Below are positions 1 to 10,016 of a DNA stretch of 64,000 nt, one piece after another. The notes beneath the pieces were generated by a model. It had not been told where the DNA came from, made no database searches, and saw nothing but the letters and a program-made list of their open reading frames with translations. Source of the DNA: Psychrobacter lutiphocae DSM 21542 (lineage in GTDB: Bacteria; Pseudomonadota; Gammaproteobacteria; Pseudomonadales; Moraxellaceae); assembly GCF_000382145.1 (NCBI RefSeq), contig NZ_KB907627.1, positions 1 through 64,000 of the forward strand. The letters run 5' to 3'. Position 1 is the stretch's first letter; each line of letters opens with the position of its first letter. The position numbers and the translations under genes are program-made.

Positions 1-1048
1 TACCTTCTTGTAAGGTGATGGCACCTGTTACGTCAGTAGTACGGAAGTAGAACTGTGGACGGTAACCATTTAAGAATGGCGTGTGACGACCACCTTCTTC
101 TTTTGATAGTACATATACTTCTGCGTCAAAGTTGGTGTGCGGTGTGATTGAACCTGGTGCCGCTAGTACTTGACCACGTTGTACGTCTTCACGCTTGGTA
201 CCACGTAGTAGTACACCACAGTTCTCACCTGCACGACCTTCGTCTAGTAGCTTACGGAACATCTCAATACCTGTACAGGTTGTTTTTTGAGTGTCACGGA
301 TACCAACGATTTCAATCTCGTCACCAACTTTAATGATACCTGATTCTACACGTCCAGTTACTACGGTACCACGACCTGAGATTGAGAATACGTCTTCGAT
401 TGGCATTAGGAATGGCTTGTCAACGTCACGCTCTGGCTCTGGGATGTAGGTGTCTAGAGTCTCTAGTAGTTCTACTACTGCTGGCTCACCGTATTTGCCG
501 TCTGAGCCGTTTAATGCTTCTAGAGCTGAACCCTTGATGATTGGGGTGTCATCACCTGGAAAGTCGTAGTCTGATAGTAATTCACGTACTTCCATTTCTA
601 CTAGTTCTAGTAGTTCTTCGTCATCTACCATGTCACATTTGTTCATGAATACGATGATGTAGGGTACACCTACCTGACGTGATAGTAGGATATGCTCACG
701 TGTCTGTGGCATTGGACCATCAGTAGCTGATACTACTAGAATTGCTCCGTCCATCTGGGCTGCACCAGTGATCATGTTTTTTACATAGTCAGCGTGGCCT
801 GGGCAGTCCACGTGTGCGTAGTGACGTGTCGCTGTGTCATACTCGATGTGTGAGGTGTTAATGGTAATACCACGTGCTTTTTCTTCTGGTGCTGAGTCAA
901 TGGCTGCGTAGTCTTTGGCTTCGCCACCAGAGGTCTTGGCAGCAACAGTTGCAATAGCAGCAGTTAGTGTGGTTTTACCGTGGTCAACGTGACCGATTGT
1001 ACCGACGTTTACGTGCGGCTTGCTTCGTTCAAACTTGGCCTTTGCCAT
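1..1048 (-). CDS. tuf: Elongation factor Tu (partial, C-terminus cut by window edge)
   Basis: GTPase that delivers aminoacyl-tRNA to the ribosomal A site in the cytoplasm. The reverse complement starts at 1048 with [20 protein letters not shown] and carries the G1 motif GHVDHGKT. About 349 codons are present without a stop, against roughly 396 in the family, so some 45-50 C-terminal residues (end of domain 3) are missing to the left. A Shine-Dalgarno-like AGAGGAAAG precedes the ATG by four bases. It is the last visible gene of the rpsL-rpsG-fusA-tuf series, 451 nt after fusA. Gammaproteobacteria often carry a second tuf copy; this cannot be seen here. Confidence 0.97.
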   Translation of the reverse strand, partial: MAKAKFERSKPHVNVGTIGHVDHGKTTLTAAIATVAAKTSGGEAKDYAAIDSAPEEKARGITINTSHIEYDTATRHYAHVDCPGHADYVKNMITGAAQMDGAILVVSATDGPMPQTREHILLSRQVGVPYIIVFMNKCDMVDDEELLELVEMEVRELLSDYDFPGDDTPIIKGSALEALNGSDGKYGEPAVVELLETLDTYIPEPERDVDKPFLMPIEDVFSISGRGTVVTGRVESGIIKVGDEIEIVGIRDTQKTTCTGIEMFRKLLDEGRAGENCGVLLRGTKREDVQRGQVLAAPGSITPHTNFDAEVYVLSKEEGGRHTPFLNGYRPQFYFRTTDVTGAITLQEG

Positions 1049-1499
1049 GAGTCTTTCCTCTTTTTAATTAAAAAATTATAAGGTTAAGTTAAATTATTGA
1101 ATTTTAAATTCAGTCATCGTAGAGACAATAGCTTTCGATTAAGTTGTAACAGATACTTTAATTAGTAACTAATAATCCATCTAATTCAACTTATTCTGCT
1201 AACTGCTAACTATTGTCATCTGCTAGATAATCATAATCTTGCAAGTGCTACTAACTATTAGCTTAAATCTATTAGTTTAAATGCAAATGATAAGTTAGGT
1301 GCAAATGATATAAGAAAACAGGCATAAATGACAAGCCCCTGATACGTAATTGTTTATAAATTCATCATCTAATTACAATCTATTCCTAATAGGAATGTCC
1401 AAAGCGCTTATCTATGCTATGTTTTAAGACATGCTTGACTGGCAAACATGTCTTTTCTTTTATCACAACTGCAGTTATGAGTAAGTCAATAACTTGTCG
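1049..1499. other. Gene-free gap between fusA and tuf
   Basis: This AT-rich 451-nt spacer holds no convincing gene. On the minus strand a TATAAT lies at 1075-1080, just before the tuf Shine-Dalgarno, but no good -35 box stands at the right distance. A separate tuf promoter is therefore possible but unproven. Confidence 0.4.
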
Positions 1500-3629
1500 T
1501 TACTCGTCATCATCATCTTTGCCTGAGAATTTTTTCATAATCTCTTCAGCTACAGACTTAGGTGTTTCCGCATACTTTTGGAATTCCATTGAGTATGTTG
1601 CACGACCTTGCGACTGTGAGCGCAGGTTAGTTGCATAGCCAAACATCTCAGCTAAAGGAACTTCAGCACGGATTTGCTTAGTACCACCAGGCAAGTCATC
1701 CATACCTTGAACCATACCACGGCGACGGTTTAAGTCACCCATGATATCACCCATGTACTCTTCAGGTGTTTCAACTTCAACTTTCATAACTGGCTCAAGA
1801 AGCACTGGGTTGGCATTCATGAAACCTTTTTTGAAGGCAATTGAACCCGCCATTTTAAACGATAACTCATCCGAGTCAACATCGTGGTAAGAACCATCAT
1901 ATAAGGTAGCTTTAACACCTACAATTGGGTAACCAGCAAGGATACCGTTCTGCATGCGCTCTTGAATACCTTTATCTACTGCGCTGTGATATTCTTTTGG
2001 TACCACACCACCTACGATTTCTTCAGCAAATTCGTATTCTGGACCTTCATCAAGATCTAGTGGCTCTAGGCGCAACCAAACGTGACCAAATTTACCACGA
2101 CCACCCGTTTGACGTACGAACTTACCTTCTTGCTCAACTGTACCACGAATAGTTTCACGATAAGCAACCTGTGGTGCACCGATGTTGGCTTCTACTTTAA
2201 ATTCACGCTTCATACGATCTACTAGAATTTCTAAGTGAAGCTCACCCATACCACTGATGATTGTCTGACCAGACTCTTCATCTGTGTGTACACGGAACGA
2301 TGGATCTTCTTTTGCTAGACGGCCAAGGGCAACTGACATTTTTTCTTGGTCAGCTTTGGTCTTAGGCTCAACAGCTAGAGAGATAACTGGATCTGGGAAT
2401 TCCATGCGCTCAAGGGTAATGATTTCTTTTTCATCACATAGCGTATCACCAGTACCCACATCTTTCATACCCACTAGGGCAGCGATGTCACCAGCACGAA
2501 TCTCTTCAAGCTCTTGTTGTGATTCAGCGTGCATCTGTACGATACGACCGATACGCTCACGCTTCATCTTAACAGGATTATATACGCTTTCACCTTGCTT
2601 GATAACACCAGAATAAACACGTACGAAGGTTAAGTTACCAACGAATTTGTCGTTCATGATTTTGAACGCTAGTGCTGAGAATGGTGCGTCATCAGATGCT
2701 TCACGCGTACCTTCAGTCTCATCCTTGTCATTAAGAATACCTTTAATAGCAGGGACGTCTTGTGGTGCAGGCATATATCGAATTACACCATCCAACATGA
2801 TCTGTACACCTTTGTTTTTAAAGGCTGTACCACAGTACATTGGGATGATTTCGTTCGCAATTGTACGCTGACGAATGGCCGCATGAATCTCGTCTTCAGT
2901 TAGCTCTTCGCCTTCTAAGTACTTGTTCATTAGCTCTTCGTTGGCTTCTGCAGCTACTTCGACTAGCTCACTACGATACTCTTCCGCTTTATCTTGTAAT
3001 TCAGCTGGAATTTCACGCTCTTCAAACTTCATACCTAACGATTCAACATCCCAATAAATAGCTTTCATGCTGATAAGATCTACAACGCCTTCGAAGTCGT
3101 CTTCCTTACCAATTGGAATAACCATCGCAACTGGATTACCGCCCAAGCGCTCTTTGACTTGCTCTTTCACACGGTAAAAGTCTGCACCCACACGGTCCAT
3201 TTTGTTAACAAATGCTAAGCGTGGAACTTTATATTTATTAGCTTGACGCCATACAGTCTCAGACTGAGGCTGTACACCACCAACCGCACAATAAACCATA
3301 CATGCACCATCTAGTACACGCATAGAACGCTCTACTTCAATGGTGAAGTCAACGTGACCTGGGGTATCAATAATATTGATGCGATGCTCTGGAAATTGAT
3401 GAGCCATACCAGACCAGAAACAAGTCGTTGCAGCTGAGGTAATTGTAATACCACGCTCTTGCTCTTGTTCCATCCAGTCCATGGTAGCGCCACCATCGTG
3501 AGTCTCACCAATTTTATGGTTAACACCGGTGTAGAATAGGATACGTTCGGTCGTGGTTGTTTTACCAGCATCAATGTGTGCTGAAATACCAATATTACGA
3601 TATCGGTTTAGGGGGGTTGCACGTGCCAT
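1500..3629 (-). CDS. fusA: Elongation factor G
   Basis: Ribosomal translocase GTPase acting in the cytoplasm during elongation and ribosome recycling. The 709-residue length is normal for bacterial EF-G. GTP-binding motifs are visible: AHIDAGKT at residues 17-24, DTPGH at 88-92 and NKMD at 142-145. Domains II to V follow, ending in an acidic DDDDE tail. The start is the only sensible one ([20 protein letters not shown]). It follows rpsG after an unusually long 593-nt gap and precedes tuf, the classic str operon order. Confidence 0.98.
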   Translation of the reverse strand: MARATPLNRYRNIGISAHIDAGKTTTTERILFYTGVNHKIGETHDGGATMDWMEQEQERGITITSAATTCFWSGMAHQFPEHRINIIDTPGHVDFTIEVERSMRVLDGACMVYCAVGGVQPQSETVWRQANKYKVPRLAFVNKMDRVGADFYRVKEQVKERLGGNPVAMVIPIGKEDDFEGVVDLISMKAIYWDVESLGMKFEEREIPAELQDKAEEYRSELVEVAAEANEELMNKYLEGEELTEDEIHAAIRQRTIANEIIPMYCGTAFKNKGVQIMLDGVIRYMPAPQDVPAIKGILNDKDETEGTREASDDAPFSALAFKIMNDKFVGNLTFVRVYSGVIKQGESVYNPVKMKRERIGRIVQMHAESQQELEEIRAGDIAALVGMKDVGTGDTLCDEKEIITLERMEFPDPVISLAVEPKTKADQEKMSVALGRLAKEDPSFRVHTDEESGQTIISGMGELHLEILVDRMKREFKVEANIGAPQVAYRETIRGTVEQEGKFVRQTGGRGKFGHVWLRLEPLDLDEGPEYEFAEEIVGGVVPKEYHSAVDKGIQERMQNGILAGYPIVGVKATLYDGSYHDVDSDELSFKMAGSIAFKKGFMNANPVLLEPVMKVEVETPEEYMGDIMGDLNRRRGMVQGMDDLPGGTKQIRAEVPLAEMFGYATNLRSQSQGRATYSMEFQKYAETPKSVAEEIMKKFSGKDDDDE

Positions 3630-4222
3630 AATTTTTTCCTAATGGAATGTCTTTTTAATTTATTTCGTTTTACAAGTTAGTGATAGGCATCAAGCTAAAG
3701 TAGCTTGTATGGACGACTTAATATCATGCAATTGATTATCATGCCAACTTTTTTATTTGCTTACAGCTTACTATAATTACTAGTGATAGTGATTTACAAT
3801 ATCTCTGTATATTCGTAACCCGTATGCTCTATAAAACATTAGCATATTGCGTTCATTTGATGAGTCATCGGTTTATTAGTCAAATTTTGACTGCTTATCT
3901 GACTTTTATATACCCTAACGTACTTAACATTTAGCGTACTTAATATATAGGAGACTTATTACATATTAATCACTTTATATTAATACATTAAGACAGGCAT
4001 TCAAAGCTAACAATACTTATCAAAAACTTAACGCTTATTACTTATCTTTTGTCACTTGCTTATCTTGTATAACTTGCTTGTCGTAGGAGACCATTACTAA
4101 CCGTGGTTGTTAATGGTCCTAGATTAAGACTATATTATTGTACTACTTTTTGCTTATTTATTAAATTAAGCTTGTATTTAAGTTAGCTTATAAGCGCACT
4201 AGGTCAGCTTAAAATAATAAAC
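3630..4222. other. Long rpsG-fusA intergenic region
   Basis: This 593-nt spacer within the str operon is much longer than the few dozen bases usual in enteric bacteria. No open reading frame in it resembles a gene. The only clear structure is the inverted repeat at 4085-4120. The length suggests that fusA has its own promoter or that a processing or regulatory site lies here; this is inference. Confidence 0.5.
4085..4120. repeat. Inverted repeat in rpsG-fusA gap
   Basis: The arms at 4085-4102 and 4105-4120 pair over most of their length (12 of 14 core positions) around a 2-nt loop. No T-run follows on the minus strand, so it is not a normal terminator. It could be an RNA processing or regulatory hairpin about 100 nt downstream of the rpsG stop. 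Confidence 0.45.
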
Positions 4223-4696
4223 TTAGAAGCGGTAGTGAGAGAATGCTTTGTTAGCATCTGCCATGCGGTGAACTTCGTCACGCTTCTTCACAGCATTACC
4301 TTTACCTTCGTGTGCATCAGATAACTCACCAGCCAAGCGGTAAGCCATTGATTTTTCAGAACGCTTAGAAGCAGCGTCAGCAAGCCAACGCATCGCTAAA
4401 GCTGTACGACGGGAGGGGCGTACTTCCATAGGAACTTGATAAGTTGCACCACCAACGCGGCGAGCTTTTACCTCAACCATTGGGCGAACGTTTTCAAGCA
4501 CTTCTTCAAAGAACGCAACTGGATCTTCGATGTTACGCTTTTCTGCAACTTGTTCTAATGCACCGTAAACAATACGTTCAGCGGTAGATTTTTTACCATC
4601 AACCATGATGTGGTTGATGAATTTTGCGATAGTTTGGCTACCAAACTTAGGATCCGGTAGGATCTCACGACTAGCGACGACGCGACGTCTTAGCAT
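4223..4696 (-). CDS. rpsG: 30S ribosomal protein S7
   Basis: Primary 16S rRNA-binding protein that nucleates assembly of the 30S head; in enterobacteria it also represses its own operon. The 157-residue length matches the family. It begins [18 protein letters not shown], where many relatives have MPRRR, and contains the conserved [16 protein letters not shown] and [10 protein letters not shown] segments. It lies 197 nt downstream of rpsL and upstream of fusA on the same strand. Confidence 0.98.
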   Translation of the reverse strand: MLRRRVVASREILPDPKFGSQTIAKFINHIMVDGKKSTAERIVYGALEQVAEKRNIEDPVAFFEEVLENVRPMVEVKARRVGGATYQVPMEVRPSRRTALAMRWLADAASKRSEKSMAYRLAGELSDAHEGKGNAVKKRDEVHRMADANKAFSHYRF

Positions 4697-4893
4697 AATA
4701 AATTTCCTTGTCTTCAGGGTTGTCTGGCATTCATAACCATATACTAGATATGTGTTAATAATTTAAGTGGTTACCAGCCAGCCTTACTGCGTGGCGGTAT
4801 GCTTACCTGTTAACACCCTCTATTAAGTAATCGGGTTTGTTAACCATATCGGTACAGCACCTAGCCCACGCATTAATAATGTTAGTTTGCTAA

Positions 4894-5268
4894 TTAAACC
4901 TTAGGTTTCTTAGCACCATATTTAGAACGACCTTGCTTACGGTCTTTAACGCCTGCACAGTCAAGTGCGCCGCGAACAGTGTGATAACGTACACCTGGTA
5001 AGTCTTTAACACGACCACCACGGATTAGTACAACACTGTGCTCTTGCAAGTTATGGCCTTCACCACCGATGTAGCTAGACACTTCATAACCTGAGGTTAA
5101 GCGAACACGACATACTTTACGCATGGCTGAGTTTGGTTTTTTAGGTGTGGTAGTATATACACGAGTACATACACCGCGGCGTTGTGGGCATGATTGTAAA
5201 GCAGGAACGCCAGACTTTTCCTTTAATACTTTACGACCCTTACGAATCAATTGGTTAGTTGTTGCCAT
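4894..5268 (-). CDS. rpsL: 30S ribosomal protein S12
   Basis: Small-subunit decoding-centre protein and first gene of the str operon. The 124 residues match the family length. The two loops where streptomycin resistance mutations usually fall read [12 protein letters not shown] and [13 protein letters not shown], that is, wild-type lysines, so no resistance substitution is seen. The start [13 protein letters not shown] follows a GGGAGAAGGATG-type Shine-Dalgarno. Transcription is probably from the promoter at 5489-5517, leaving a leader of about 210 nt. Confidence 0.98.
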   Translation of the reverse strand: MATTNQLIRKGRKVLKEKSGVPALQSCPQRRGVCTRVYTTTPKKPNSAMRKVCRVRLTSGYEVSSYIGGEGHNLQEHSVVLIRGGRVKDLPGVRYHTVRGALDCAGVKDRKQGRSKYGAKKPKV

Positions 5269-5488
5269 AAGGCATCCTTCTCCCGTTTATTAAATACAAA
5301 AAAATGGGTCATTAGGTTTACTACTGCTATTTATTGCCTAATTCTCATTGTCTTATGTGCTACAAACTTAAGTTGAAAACACTGGTAAAAACACCTGCAT
5401 TAATCACCCAAGCTTAGAGCGATAAAACAATCAGCGTATCAGCAATATATCGCCATCTACGTAAGCCTACCCATTTTTCGGACACTAT

Positions 5489-5517
5489 ATTATATAGAGT
5501 TTTTACATAATACTCAA
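5489..5517 (-). promoter_or_regulatory. Probable str operon (rpsL) sigma-70 promoter
   Basis: Read on the minus strand, TTGAGT (5512-5517) and TATAAT (5489-5494) are separated by exactly 17 bp. It is the best promoter match upstream of rpsL and predicts a transcription start near 5482. The remaining 5269-5688 sequence shows no gene. Confidence 0.65.
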
Positions 5518-5848
5518 GCCCCTAAAGGCTTTGATAATATCTTTATAAAAAACTGTATGCTGACTGTTAAAAGCAAGCAGCGCCTTTGTGCTAAACTAAG
5601 CGCTTAGCTGATGAACACCTCTGAATTAGCCTTGTTTTAGCGCAACAAGCCAGCCTTATTTTAGTTTGGCGGTATCGCTAAATTTCAAGTGCAAAACTCA
5701 GTGTTCAACACGAGATTATTAGAAGATCTCGACACCTATATAACACTTTATTTATTATTTGCAACCCTGTTTACTGTTTTAATCTTATTTTTTTACTTTA
5801 ATTTTAATTTTCCTATTGTTTATCTTGCTGTTAATGCGTTATCACAGC

Positions 5849-5916
5849 ACGCAAATACTAAACACACGCAAATACTAAACACACGCAAATGCTAAACACA
5901 CGCAAATGCTAAAAAA
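5849..5916 (+). repeat. 17-bp tandem repeat, four copies
   Basis: Four consecutive 17-bp units of the form ACGCAAATACTAAACAC, the last two with G in place of A at position 9 and the final copy running into an A-tract. The array ends 16 bp before the fkpB start codon, so copy number would change the 5' untranslated region. Confidence 0.9.
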
Positions 5917-5932
5917 GAAAAGAGAGCACTTC

Positions 5933-6442
5933 ATGACAACTTCAAACCAACATTCAGATATCGTTACGCCCAATCAAGACACTCGCATTACGCACGGCAG
6001 CCAAGTACAGCTACACTTTGAAGTGTCATTAGAAAATGGCACTGTCATCGACTCCACCTTTCACCGTCCTGAGCCAGTGAGCTTAACTGTTGGTGATGAT
6101 AGCCTATTGCCTGGATTTGAAAGCGTACTCAATAACTTACGTGCTGGCGATACTCGTACCGCTCATTTAGAGCCAGAACAAGCTTTTGGCGAATGGAATG
6201 AAGATAACGTCCAGACCTTCAGTCGCACTCAATTTGCCCTGTCAGAGCCAAATCCTGTGGTCGGTATGATGATGGAATTTGAAGATAAAGGTAAAAACAC
6301 CCTGCCAGGCGTCATCAGCAAGGTCACCAACGACGAGGTGGAAGTGGACTTTAACCATCCTTTAGCCGGTCAAGCCGTACTATTTAAAGTACAAATCTTT
6401 AAAGTAACCCCACCAGGACAAACTGGCATTCAAATCATGTAA
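5933..6442 (+). CDS. fkpB: FKBP-type peptidyl-prolyl isomerase, SlpA/FkpB type
   Basis: Cytoplasmic cis-trans prolyl isomerase and chaperone of the SlpA subgroup. After about 20 variable residues it has an FKBP core (VQLHFEVSLENGTVIDSTF, then LTVGDDSLLPGFESVLNNLRAGD) interrupted by the insert-in-flap domain around VVGMMMEFEDKGKN, with the FKBP strand returning at DFNHPLAGQAVLFKV. I chose ATG 5933 (169 residues) because AGAGAG lies 6 nt upstream; the ATG at 5906 is inside the tandem repeat and would add nine poorly conserved residues. In many gammaproteobacteria fkpB sits next to lspA and ispH, but here it stands alone. Confidence 0.9.
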   Translation: MTTSNQHSDIVTPNQDTRITHGSQVQLHFEVSLENGTVIDSTFHRPEPVSLTVGDDSLLPGFESVLNNLRAGDTRTAHLEPEQAFGEWNEDNVQTFSRTQFALSEPNPVVGMMMEFEDKGKNTLPGVISKVTNDEVEVDFNHPLAGQAVLFKVQIFKVTPPGQTGIQIM

Positions 6443-6515
6443 CATACTGCTAAAAACCTCAAGCAAATAAAGCATAGAGTAAAAGCATAAAAAGCTAAGG
6501 ACAAAGGTATCAAGT

Positions 6516-7556
6516 ATGAAATACACCACTCTGCTCCAACTTGGTGATAAGATTTCCAAAATCTGTTTAGGCACCATGACTTGGGGTCAACAAAACACAG
6601 AAACACAAGCCCATGAACAAATGGACTATGCTCTTTCAGCAGGCGTTAACTTCTGGGATACTGCTGAGATGTATCCATCCCCGCCAGCTCAAGAAAAACA
6701 AGGTGATACTGAGCGCTTTATCGGCACTTGGTTTGCCAAAACCAAACAGCGCCAGCAAGTGGTGTTGGCCAGCAAAATTTCACCCATGAGCTTTTTGCGT
6801 GACGGCAAAACCCGCTTTAACGCTAAACATATTAGTCAAGCGCTTGATGGCAACTTGCAACGCTTGCAAACAGACTATATTGACTTATATCAACTACATT
6901 GGCCTGAGCGTGAGACCAACTACTTTAGCACCCGAGGTTATACGCCCGCCATGACAGGGCAGGATTTAAGTAATCTTACCCCATTTTTGGAGACCATAGA
7001 GGCACTGAATAATGAAGTGAAAAAAGGTCGTATTAGAGCGTGGGGATTATCGAATGAAACCGCTTGGGGCGTGATGCGTTATTTATGGGAAGCTGAGAAA
7101 AATGGCTTGCAAGGTCCTATCACGGTTCAAAACCCATACAGTCTGTTAAACCGCCTGTATGAAGTGGGATTGGCTGAAGTGTCGCATCGCGAAAACGTAG
7201 GTCTACTTGCTTACTCACCATTAGGGTTTGGCGTACTGTCGGGCAAATACTTAAATGGCAAACAGCCAGCAGGTGCTCGTCTAACCCTTTATGATCGCTT
7301 CCAGCGTTATATTAATCCAGAAGCAAAGTCGGCAACCCAGCAGTACGCTCACATTGCTGAACAAGCTGGCTTGGATATGGCTCAAATGGCACTGGCCTTT
7401 GTCAACTCTCGTCCGTTTATCACCAGTAATATTATTGGTGCCACCACAATGGATCAGCTCAAATCCAATATCGACAGTATCAATCTTGAACTAAGCAATG
7501 ATGTGTTAGAAGCCATTGAGCAGGTACATACCAAGCAACCAAACCCCTCGCCTTAA
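6516..7556 (+). CDS. tas: NADP(H)-dependent aldo-keto reductase, Tas-like
   Basis: TIM-barrel oxidoreductase of the aldo/keto reductase superfamily. The opening (LGDKISKICLGTMTWGQQNT, then HEQMDYALSAGVNFWDTAEMYP) closely follows the Tas subfamily, including the catalytic Asp/Tyr pair in DTAEMY. The family's later elements are present: LVLASKI-like strand, DYIDLYQLHWPER, and the cofactor-binding end LAFVNSRPFITSNIIGATT. Length 346 matches Tas. E. coli Tas suppresses tyrosine auxotrophy by an unclear route, so the physiological substrate is unknown. It is monocistronic, 73 nt after fkpB. Confidence 0.9.
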   Translation: MKYTTLLQLGDKISKICLGTMTWGQQNTETQAHEQMDYALSAGVNFWDTAEMYPSPPAQEKQGDTERFIGTWFAKTKQRQQVVLASKISPMSFLRDGKTRFNAKHISQALDGNLQRLQTDYIDLYQLHWPERETNYFSTRGYTPAMTGQDLSNLTPFLETIEALNNEVKKGRIRAWGLSNETAWGVMRYLWEAEKNGLQGPITVQNPYSLLNRLYEVGLAEVSHRENVGLLAYSPLGFGVLSGKYLNGKQPAGARLTLYDRFQRYINPEAKSATQQYAHIAEQAGLDMAQMALAFVNSRPFITSNIIGATTMDQLKSNIDSINLELSNDVLEAIEQVHTKQPNPSP

Positions 7557-7676
7557 CCAGCTACTCAATGAATGTAGTCATTGATTATTGATTAAAACAC
7601 TTTGCGTAAAAAAGCCCTCGTCATGAGCTTTTGTATAGGACTCTAAACTTGTTTAAATATACATCTTATAAACGTT

Positions 7677-8618
7677 TTACGCTGATATTTTAGCAGTCAA
7701 TTTTGTTAACACACGTGCTTTCAGTGAATCCAGTCCTTGCTGCATATGCTGTTGTAGCTCTTGGGTAAGCTCATCACGTGTCTTACCCGTACTAGATAAA
7801 GGCTCTAAAGGCAGGATATAAGCAGTGACTGGATTGCTATCCATTACCGTTAAAAAGCTTTGTACAAACGTCGTATCTCCGACAAAAGGAATCTTATCAT
7901 CCATCTCACCCTTGTCGTTAACATAACAAATCACAACTGGCTGTACCGGCTTATCCGCATCTATTGCCGCTTGTAACAGCTTGCCATATAGCGATTTAAT
8001 GGCAGTACCATCAGTGGTAGTGCCCTCAGGATAGAAAAGAACCGAGTAGCCTTTTTTGAGAAACTCAGTAATTTGAGCAGACACTTTGCCTGAATCACCA
8101 GAGCCACGTTTGATAAATAACGAACCACAAGCACGAGCCAGACGACCAAAAGCTGGCATTACCTCTACTTCTGCTTTTGACAAAAAGAACGCTGGCACCA
8201 CACTGCCCATTACAGGAATATCCATCCAAGACACATGGTTGGCCGCCCACAGACCTTGCGTGGTAGGCATCGGCTCAACTTCTACCACTTTGATATTAAA
8301 CGCCGCTGCCATTTTTCCACAAAATATTTTATTGTAGCGCAACACTTTATCGCGCTTAGGCACAGCGCCCCATCCATCAATCTTAGTAATCGCTCGATAG
8401 CCATTCACCATAGTGGTGGTCATGCCTTTTAATACTTGAGCACGGTTAAGCTGGGTAGTCACTGGTTTAGCCAATCGAGTGACAGGCTTGGCAATACGCT
8501 GCGTTAACGATTGTCTGAAAGTACCAGAGCTTGATTGCTCTTTAGCACTATGATTATTGCCACTTTGATTAGTTTGTTTGGTTTGGTTGCTGCCTGTTAA
8601 TGGCGCTTTGTCGATCAT
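7677..8618 (-). CDS. PlsC-family lysophospholipid acyltransferase (copy 1)
   Basis: Probable 1-acyl-glycerol-3-phosphate acyltransferase or related lysophospholipid acyltransferase at the inner membrane. The catalytic HX4D motif is visible in NHVSWMDIPV and the substrate-binding glycine motif in VLFYPEGTTTDG. The 313 residues include an N-terminal extension of some 60-90 residues rich in Gln, Ser, Thr and Asn that the neighbouring copy lacks. It is a tandem paralogue of 8842-9657, with near-identical central blocks. Which phospholipid step each performs cannot be told from sequence. Confidence 0.85.
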   Translation of the reverse strand: MIDKAPLTGSNQTKQTNQSGNNHSAKEQSSSGTFRQSLTQRIAKPVTRLAKPVTTQLNRAQVLKGMTTTMVNGYRAITKIDGWGAVPKRDKVLRYNKIFCGKMAAAFNIKVVEVEPMPTTQGLWAANHVSWMDIPVMGSVVPAFFLSKAEVEVMPAFGRLARACGSLFIKRGSGDSGKVSAQITEFLKKGYSVLFYPEGTTTDGTAIKSLYGKLLQAAIDADKPVQPVVICYVNDKGEMDDKIPFVGDTTFVQSFLTVMDSNPVTAYILPLEPLSSTGKTRDELTQELQQHMQQGLDSLKARVLTKLTAKISA

Positions 8619-8841
8619 AAAAATCCTTGGTTAAATCATTGCTTTCACGCATGATATCTTAATTCATAACATAAGCTAATAACATAAGCATAGCTTATAT
8701 CTGTGTTTACAGTATGCCAATTTTTATGATTTTTGCTAATAACTTGTGTGACTAATCTTGCTAGTGTCTGTCTTTAACTCTTCTTTTATTGCTGGTTTTG
8801 TAGTTGTTTTAATTGCTGTTTTTTTTTGATAACCAACGAAA

Positions 8842-9657
8842 CTAACCTTTGTTTAACACTCGGTTATGCAGCTCTTCCAAGCCTGTCTGCATACGCTGTT
8901 GCAGCTCTTCAGTCAACTCAGACCGAGTCTTGCCGGTCGGTGATAAAGGCTCTAAAGGCAGCACATAAGCTTTGACTGGCAAATCGCTATCTATCACTCG
9001 AAATAGACTTTCTTTTAGCGTAATGTTGCCATAAAAAGGAACCGTTTCATCTAACTCGCCTTTTTCATTGACATAGCACACCACGATCGGCTGCACTGGC
9101 TTATCGGCATCAATGGCTGCTTGCAACAATTTACCATGTAGCTTCTTAATTTGTTTGCCATCGGTAGTGGTTGCTTCTGGATAAAACATTACCGAATAGC
9201 CTTGCTGTAAAAATCGTGAAATCTGATCGGCAACGGTATCGGCATCCCCTGAACCACGGTTAATAAATAGCGTGCCAGCCGCTTTGGCCAATACTCCAAA
9301 TATTGGCATCTTCTCCACTTCCGCTTTGGATAAAAAAAACGCTGGTGACACAGACCCCATGACAGGTATATCCATCCAAGAGACATGATTTGATGCCCAT
9401 AATGCATGTGTTTTTGGTACTGGTTCAACCTGCACGACTTCGACACCAAAGGCGCCTGCTGCGCTTTTACAAAAAGCTTGGATGTATTTTGGCAGGATAT
9501 CTCTAGGCGGTTCTTGCCAAGCACCTATTTTGGTTGCGGCACGATAGCCGCCTACCATAGTTTGCACTAGGCCAGAGGCGACTTTGGTTCTTTTTATAGT
9601 ATGCTTGATACTCAAGTTATGTTTGATACGGTGCGCAATGCTCGCTTTATTGCTCAT
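8842..9657 (-). CDS. PlsC-family lysophospholipid acyltransferase (copy 2)
   Basis: Second acyltransferase of the PlsC family, 271 residues. It has HX4D in NHVSWMDIPVMG and the later motif MFYPEATTTDG, where alanine replaces the glycine of the usual PEG triad found in copy 1. It lies 223 nt upstream of copy 1 on the same strand, so the pair arose by tandem duplication and could be co-transcribed. The PEG-to-PEA change may alter substrate preference; that is inference. Confidence 0.85.
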   Translation of the reverse strand: MSNKASIAHRIKHNLSIKHTIKRTKVASGLVQTMVGGYRAATKIGAWQEPPRDILPKYIQAFCKSAAGAFGVEVVQVEPVPKTHALWASNHVSWMDIPVMGSVSPAFFLSKAEVEKMPIFGVLAKAAGTLFINRGSGDADTVADQISRFLQQGYSVMFYPEATTTDGKQIKKLHGKLLQAAIDADKPVQPIVVCYVNEKGELDETVPFYGNITLKESLFRVIDSDLPVKAYVLPLEPLSPTGKTRSELTEELQQRMQTGLEELHNRVLNKG

Positions 9658-10016
9658 AGGATTGCCTTTGTTTTTGTCTGGACTTGTGTATTAAAAGTTT
9701 AAATTTATCAATATCTACCGCTATGGATCAAACCTCAGCGTAAAAGTATAACAAAAACACATCCAGTAATCAGATGTTCACTAAAATATTTTCACAACCC
9801 TTATTTTTTTCACAACCTTTATTTAAAGTCAAGCTTAGCTAGTTTAAATCATTGACCGCACAAGATTTGTATCCATTTATATACCAGCCCTTTTAATTTG
9901 TCTCAATAAACGCCATTATTATCAATAAGAGACAGCTTAAACTGCTTATTAAACAACTTAAACTGCTTGTTAAACAACTTATAATAAACTGATAACGATA
10001 AAACAGGTGACTTTTT
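9658..10016. other. Divergent promoter region, acyltransferase and hflX
   Basis: This 359-nt gap separates the divergent acyltransferase copy 2 and hflX. A 21-bp direct repeat occurs twice in tandem (9936-9956 and 9957-9977, one mismatch), immediately followed by TATAAT at 9980-9985, a plausible hflX -10 box. No gene is seen. Confidence 0.5.

Noticed and set aside
1414-1638. Plus-strand frame overlapping the fusA end
   Set aside because: Mostly antisense to fusA codons, with no recognisable protein; a shadow of the real gene.
5689-5895. 68-codon hydrophobic frame before fkpB
   Set aside because: Composition is poly-Phe/Leu from AT-rich DNA, its 3' part is the 17-bp tandem repeat, and there is no ribosome site.
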